Shown here: positions 58,959 through 64,000 of the stretch, one piece after another | How positions within the stretch are numbered: position 1 is the stretch's first letter | Layout: each line of letters begins with the position of its first letter | From: Diphasiastrum complanatum | Lineage: Eukaryota > Streptophyta > Lycopodiopsida > Lycopodiales > Lycopodiaceae | Assembly: GCA_029204225.1 (NCBI GenBank) | Contig: CM055114.1 | Location: 15,934,064 to 15,998,063 of the forward strand | DNA: 64,000 nt | Direction of reading: 5' to 3' | Translations under genes and position numbers: made by a program | Notes under the pieces: model-generated | What the model was told of the DNA's origin: nothing | Databases searched by the model: none | Seen by the model: only the letters and a program-made list of their open reading frames with translations

Positions 58959-59611
58959 TGTGAAAAACTCAGATCCAAAAGATGCTAAAGTTTCATAAAG
59001 ATCTTGGCCATGGAAGTTATGCACATCTAGATTGAAAAAATGATAGAAATTGTGATGTTAAGCATACTAAACATCAACTAAACATCAAAATCTGATCATA
59101 AGCTTCCACAAACAGAAACTTGCTGTCCCTGTCCGTACTTCAGAGCCTACAACCTGCATTTCACACGTGTGAAGCCATAGCAACAAAGAAATCACAATTC
59201 TAGTGGCTAGAATGCAAGATATGAACAAAAAAGTGAGAGAGAAGAAGATGGACCTTCAAAGAGCATAACATTCATTCAATAGAATGAAAATGAGATGTGT
59301 ACATACTCGTGGAGATGGCTATTTATAGCAGCCATAGTGCCTCTTGGCCACTTGTCTTATGATAGGCTAAAATTGGGGTCCAATAGGATTCACCCATATA
59401 CCTAGAAATTTGGTCAAATAGGAATGCACCAAATTATGAGCCAATAGAAGAGCTCCACACTCGACCTCCTCTAATTAATGTGACCTCAAAAGTAGTGTAC
59501 ACATACTTTGGGCCTCTACATACATGTATGAACCTATCTCTAACTTTTATTTGGCCATAGGCCTACAAAATCTCAAGTTAGGAAAATACTACTAGTTGAC
59601 AATTTTTCACA
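58959..59611 (-). repeat. Copia-B 5' LTR
   Basis: 653 bp. The element strand has a TATA box, GCTATAAATAG, at 59319-59329, in the expected U3 position. Confidence 0.97.
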
Positions 59612-60599
59612 ATATAGTGATGTTATGCTATAGGGTAGCGCACATCTATGTCACATTTCAAGCAAAAATTACAGCATGCATGTTCTTTTGATTCATGGCC
59701 ATGATTGCTATGAATAATAATTAAAAAATCTATCCAAATCCATGAAATTCCCTTAAAATTTTATAGCAATTTTTTGTATAGGATTGTGCATACCAAATTT
59801 GAGGTTGGACACAATGCAGCATCTATTATGGTTACATTTTTCAAAATTGTTGAGATCATTTGCATATAAAGGGTGAGGTTGTGCCTAAGTAGAAAGGCTT
59901 GAAGTTGAGTTGGCCACTTGATGCCATTTCGTAATTAGAATTCAAGTGAATGGAAGGTAAAGGGTACACTTACTAGCAAAAGGATACGCCATCATACATG
60001 ATGACTTGGATTCTACTGGTTTGCTTGCTATCTCATAGGGAAGAATAAAACAAAGAACTAAAATATATTGATATTATGTTATAGGGTAGGACACATCCAT
60101 GCTACCTTTCAAGCAAAATTACAGCATGCATGTTCTATTGATTCATCGCCAAGATAGCTATAAACTATTTAAATTCAAAAATCTATCCAAATCCATGAAA
60201 TTTCCTTAAAATTTTATATCAATGCCTGTATTTTGTACAGGATTGTCCATACCAAATTTGAGGTTGGACAGACTATCACATCTCTTATGGTTACATTTTT
60301 CAAAATTGTTTAGATCACTTGCATATAAGGTGAAGTTGTGCCTAAGTAGTCGACTCTACGAAAGGTTTGATGTTGAGTTGAGTTGCTCCGAGCATGAGAC
60401 AGCTTCCTTTGCTGTTATACACTTGCTCCAGCCCCATCACAGGATTCCGAATTCAAGTGAATGGAAGGTAAAGCGTATCCGTGGAGAATTGAAGTCTCCT
60501 TCTGTGGTCGGTAATAAGTAGATGCCTGAACTCAGCTTCTGGAATGGCTAATCAGATGAAGAATTGAAGTCTCCTCATGTGCTCATTAGATGCCTGAAC
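59612..60599. repeat. 3' flank of the BPS1-like gene with partial tandem copies
   Basis: Two partial copies of the flank seen once at 49150-49900: one from 59612 to ~59965 (continuing from 53750 across Copia-B), one from ~59970 on. Each contains the block 'AACTAAAATAT..TGAT.TTATG' and 'TACCAAATTTGAGGTTGGAC'. No gene. Confidence 0.82.
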
Positions 60600-61679
60600 T
60601 CAGCATCTGGAATGGCTAATCAGATCCAGAAGTGCCACTCTGCTGTTCACAAGCATCCGAAAGAGCTCGTTCACTTGCTGCTCCAAAAGCCCCAAATCTT
60701 TCCCAAGCTCCTCCGACTGCCGTCTCAAATTCTCAGCCAGTTGCCTCAATTTATCAGCTTGCTCCTTGCTCAGAGGAAGCATCTTCGACAGCACAGCTTC
60801 GTCCAGAATAGCATGGAACTGCCTGACAATGGCATCTATACAAGTGAGCTCGCCAAGAAGAGCAGTGGATCCACTTGCCTTTCCTCTATGTATCTCGTCT
60901 TTCACTCTGTGTTGCAAGGTGATTAAGGAGGCGGACCAAAGAAAGTGGCTGTGCACATGCAGGCTAGACAGAGGTCGGCGGGGCTTGACACTGAGTGCAG
61001 CTGCAAGGAGGCCGCATGTGAAGATGGTGTTAACCTTAGCGCCATAGATGGCGCTGATGAAGGGCTTGCTCTTGAGAATGGGAGCGGCAAGCTTGTTGTC
61101 AGCCATGCGCCGCAGGGTGGATTTGCACGAGTCGAGCTTTGCCTGTCCCTGGATCTCATCCCTGCGCTTAATTGCCAACAAGCAGTCCCGAAGCGCATTC
61201 CTTGCGCGCTGGCATTTGGCCTCGCTAGTACCCCAATTGTCCCTCGCATCCGCCAGATGTAATGCGAGCTGCAGCTTCGTCTGGTAGTGCTTCATGTCGG
61301 ATATCTTGGCTTTCAATGCATTGCACACATCTAGCAGCTTTGCGCTGTCGTCCAGGTACTCACCAACCCACTTGTCCTCTCTCTCCGAATAGGGCAACTC
61401 AAAATCGGGAATGAGTGCCTCCACAGCAGAATTGGTGACCAAGGTGGCACCCAACGCTTGACGCAGCCATGGAAGATTGAGATAAGAACCGTCGTGTGTG
61501 CTCTGCTTCAGCTGCTCAAGCCTGTGAGCTAGATCATTCTCAAAGGCCTTGAGAGTTGGATCACGAAGGGGTAAACTGGCAGGCGACAATGGCGTACGCA
61601 TTGCAAATTGAGGGTAAGAAAATGCAGTGAAAGCGGTGCCTATGGTTGCAATGAGTGAGGAGCCCTGCTGATGCGCCAT
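60600..61679 (-). CDS. BYPASS1 (BPS1)-like protein
   Basis: 359 residues, single exon, from the ATG at 61679 (context ACCATGG). The frame runs 14 codons further up but only to a TTG, so I use the ATG. Matches the BPS1/DUF793 pattern: 'FENDLAHRLEQLK' (~46-58), 'LNLPWLRQAL', 'LPYSEREDKWVGEYLDDS', 'KLLDVCNALKAKI', a hydrophobic stretch 'IFTCGLLAAALSV' (~215-227), and a C-terminal coiled-coil-like part ('KEQADKLRQLAENLRRQSEE'). Family length is about 350. Arabidopsis BPS1 restrains production of a root-derived signal that arrests shoots; whether this paralogue does so is unknown. A damaged tandem copy lies at 49914-50490. This is the only convincing host gene here. Confidence 0.85.
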   Translation of the reverse strand: MAHQQGSSLIATIGTAFTAFSYPQFAMRTPLSPASLPLRDPTLKAFENDLAHRLEQLKQSTHDGSYLNLPWLRQALGATLVTNSAVEALIPDFELPYSEREDKWVGEYLDDSAKLLDVCNALKAKISDMKHYQTKLQLALHLADARDNWGTSEAKCQRARNALRDCLLAIKRRDEIQGQAKLDSCKSTLRRMADNKLAAPILKSKPFISAIYGAKVNTIFTCGLLAAALSVKPRRPLSSLHVHSHFLWSASLITLQHRVKDEIHRGKASGSTALLGELTCIDAIVRQFHAILDEAVLSKMLPLSKEQADKLRQLAENLRRQSEELGKDLGLLEQQVNELFRMLVNSRVALLDLISHSRC

Positions 61680-61804
61680 GGTCTTCCTTGTACTAATCAC
61701 TACTCTAGTCCGATTACACAAAGTGGCAGCCGATTATCTTAACAGTAAGGGGAAGTTCTAATAACACATCTGAAAATGTCGGAGTTCTTCACTGACAGCA
61801 CTAA

Positions 61805-61812
61805 CATATATA
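61805..61812 (-). promoter_or_regulatory. Probable TATA box of the BPS1-like gene
   Basis: The minus strand reads TTATATATG about 125 bp before the ATG, giving a plausible ~95-nt 5' UTR. Copy A has lost this region. Confidence 0.55.
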
Positions 61813-61989
61813 AGAATGAGAAGATGGGAAAACTGTGTGAGAGGAGTGCATGTAACAAGATTCAGCTTGTTCTGACACTCGTTGTTGCTTGAAGGTGAAG
61901 CCAATTTTATCTTCCTGGACCCAGTCTAGAGTCTTTGCTACTGCTACTGCTACTGCCAACCAACTGCAATTTGAAAGAATAAGGAAAAA

Positions 61990-62520
61990 AAATACATTAT
62001 TCGGATGACGATTGGCGGGCGGGTGGAATCTGATCATCTCCTATCCCGGCTGGCTGGTAGGCCTGCCCTGCGGCCCTGCCGCCTACTGCCAGCCTTGCGA
62101 CTTTATACCTCAAGGGCCAAGGCAGATCCTTGAGAGCATTCCGGCCAATGGGGGCCAACCGGCAACAACAAAGTTGGGTGCCTCAACCACGCACCTAGTT
62201 TCTACCTCCATCATCACTAATACAATGTTTGCATCATGCATGTATAAATTTAAATATCTTCCCCTTAGCATGAGCAAACCAAATATTTTAGAGCCTCATG
62301 CTTACCACACGTGGCTCCTTGTCCTAATTTTCATAAAACATGGAGTCCTTTGCTCTATGCCAATTGCTCTTCTAACACCTATCCATATCCACACATAGTC
62401 CCATCCCCCCATATACTATGTGACATGTGTTTTTGTCTTACCTAAGAGCTTGTTGCACACTTGGTCGGCAAGTATCACCTACTTATCTTTTTCTAACCTC
62501 ATGGCACATGCTAATCATTC
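61990..62520. repeat. Upstream block of the BPS1-like gene, shared by three loci
   Basis: Matches 50513-51005 (same orientation) and, for its first ~265 bp, 40745-41028 (inverted). It may be part of the distal promoter, but its presence beside a decayed retroelement ORF at 40.7 kb suggests a mobile origin. Confidence 0.8.
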
Positions 62521-63053
62521 ATGGACTTGTGATTTACCATACTAAACTATATGGCTCATAACCATTCTCTCTATAACCCTTTCTAAGTTCTATTCATGTA
62601 GTTGCAAGAACAATAACTTTATCTTGTACATTGTATATAGATTGTTTGTCATTCAAGACATCACATTCACACACCTTTAAAATCTCACAAGGTGTTTCAT
62701 GTGAAGGGGATTTTGCAAACTTCAATAGTCAACTTCAATACATCTTCTATAGAAAATCCACTTAAATATCAATGTTGGACTGCCCTTGTTCTTGAATGGT
62801 CATAATGTTAGTATCTTGTTGCTAGTGTCTTTGCTTAGTTTCTAGATGGACAACATATTCTGTCCATTGGCTACAAAGGATGCTAGGGAATCCTATCCGA
62901 TGGGAGATTGCTCCTTAAAGTAAATGTCAAACATTTTTCATTGAAGGTATTTCAATCGATCATGCTCAGGTTCCATATTCTAAGGCGTACAACACTTGTT
63001 GGAAATGTGACTAGGGATCTTGGTGAGGGGCCTATAAGGGTGCATCACCACGT
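62521..63053. other. No gene recognised
   Basis: AT-rich, no clear coding or repeat signature; possibly a badly decayed Copia upstream of the next fragment. Confidence 0.45.
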
Positions 63054-63248
63054 GTGTTTTGTCTAATTCAGACAAAGCAATTTTGGGGAGCTAAATATAT
63101 CGTGTCATTTGTAAATGACCACTCTAGAAAGTTATTTGTCAACATCATAAAAATAGAAATGAAGGTTCTCAACAAGTACCTAGAATTTAAGACTTTGGTT
63201 GAGAGCGACACAAACCTAAAGATTGACAATATTGGAAGGAATTTATGA
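63054..63248 (+). pseudogene. Copia integrase core fragment
   Basis: 'FWGAKYIVSFVNDHSRKLFV' and 'LNKYLEFKTLVESDTNLK' match the Copia integrase core between the first and second catalytic positions (FVDDHSR usual). Broken on both sides. Confidence 0.75.
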
Positions 63249-63376
63249 TTAAAGTCTCAAAGAAGCTTTTCTGGTAGTGGATGATGCGAGTTTTTGAAAA
63301 GATTATGAGTTGCAATATGGAGAATAAGAGCCTAGATACATATATTTTCAAATTTACAAATTTGTTGCTATGGCTC

Positions 63377-64000
63377 TCATGGGAATGAATCTCCGCGTGA
63401 CATGTTAATCTTCTTCATCCTTTGATGCTTGATTGTGCTTGGAACTAGGATTGAAGGTGGATACGAAATACCCACTACAGTCCCTCGATCACTGACTATC
63501 TCCAATGGGCATCCGAAGCGCACAATGATATTCTCATAAAGGAACTTCGTAGTTAACCTAGCATATGCTATGCGCACTGCTTTGGCTTCAACCCATTTGG
63601 TGAGATAATCGGTAGCCACGATGATATATCGGGCTTGGCTACTATAAACGGCTGGGTGAATAGGGCCGATATAATCGAGTACCCATTTTTCAAATGCTGC
63701 TTGAGCCAGTTTAGGATGTAATGACTCATAGTTACCTTCGTTGGTCTACGTGCCCTCTGACATACATCACATTGCTTGATATATACTTCAGTATCCTTAT
63801 GCATTGTTGGCCACTAGTAGTCACCGATTGTAGGATCGGATCTTTCGTACTATTACATCCGTTGCAAAGTGTCCACCTCCCATTGCTTCATGCGAGAGGG
63901 ACATGATCTAACTTGTCTCATGGGACAAAATACAATGACGAATGATATTGTCCGCCCCTCTTCGATATAATTGGATGACAATCAGCTGGTATGGTTGAGG
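63377..64000 (-). pseudogene. Gypsy integrase fragment running off the window
   Basis: On the minus strand: 'HKDTEVYIKQCDVCQRARRP' (zinc domain), then 'ATDYLTKWVEAKAVRIA', 'LYENIIVRFGCPLEIVSDRG'. Same lineage as the old Gypsy at 29516-30441/36717-37090 ('DYLTKWAEA', 'LYENIIMRFGCPVDIVSDRG'). Stops and shifts break it, and its other end lies beyond 64000. Confidence 0.85.

Larger units (their letters stand above)
53751..59611 (-). mobile_element. Young intact Copia retrotransposon (Copia-B)
   Basis: 5861 bp. Both LTRs are 653 bp (53751-54403, 58959-59611), TGTGAAAA...TTTTCACA, and I saw no difference between them on direct reading. Perfect TSD ATATA (53746-53750, 59612-59616). iMet primer site complement at 58947-58958 directly abuts the right LTR; polypurine tract GAAGAGGGAG (complement of 54404-54413) abuts the left. 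One uninterrupted gag-pol ORF. All parts needed for autonomous movement are visible. Confidence 0.97.

Noticed and set aside
61680-61721. N-terminal extension of the BPS1-like protein by 14 residues
   Set aside because: The first codon of the extension is TTG; the ATG at 61679 has a good context and gives the family's usual length.
63301-63376. Joining the Copia fragment at 63054 and the Gypsy fragment at 63377 as one element
   Set aside because: Different superfamilies and opposite strands; they only lie next to each other.

Overview
This window is nuclear DNA from a plant, very probably a seed plant with a large, retrotransposon-rich genome. The evidence is Copia and chromodomain-Gypsy LTR retrotransposons with tRNA-iMet primer sites, fragments of CACTA (En/Spm) transposases, long CT/GT/AT microsatellites, and one gene of the plant-specific BYPASS1 (BPS1) family. 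I cannot name the species. There are no rRNA, tRNA, CRISPR or bacterial-type features. Nearly everything recognisable is mobile DNA, much of it nested.

Layout. 881-4370 and 21153-29670 are two copies of one ~3.5 kb segment carrying dead Copia RT and Gypsy RNase H pieces; the second copy is split by a ~5.06 kb non-autonomous LTR element (22499-27557, TSD GCAAG). 8.5-10.5 kb holds a CACTA transposase remnant (DUF4216-like) and a Copia integrase remnant. 12622-18938 is a complete but dead Copia element. An old Gypsy pol (29516-30441, resuming at 36717) is split inside its integrase by an intact-looking chromovirus-type Gypsy (30442-36716) whose polyprotein has no gag. 37.1-41.0 kb holds LTR/leader-like sequence and a decayed low-complexity/coiled-coil ORF split by a solo LTR (38908-40126) of the non-autonomous family.

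43193-44287 is a three-exon plant-transposase-like gene. About 430 bp after it lies a striking ~510 bp array of the palindrome GTGGATWATCCAC. 46.3-49.1 kb holds a Copia RT fragment and an Athila/Tat-type Gypsy fragment. From 49081 to 62520 a segment containing the BPS1-like gene is tandemly duplicated: the first copy is truncated (49914-50490) and the second is full length (60600-61679, minus strand). A very young, intact Copia element (53751-59611; I saw no differences between its 653 bp LTRs; TSD ATATA; 1316-codon ORF) sits between them. The window ends in Copia and Gypsy integrase fragments.

How the parts relate. The only likely host gene is the BPS1-like gene. The Copia element at 53.8 kb looks autonomous. 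The gag-less Gypsy and the non-autonomous element share LTR ends, primer site and ~570 bp leader, so they look like members of one mobilisation group, with Gag needed from elsewhere. Repeated nesting with readable target-site duplications gives a relative order of insertions.
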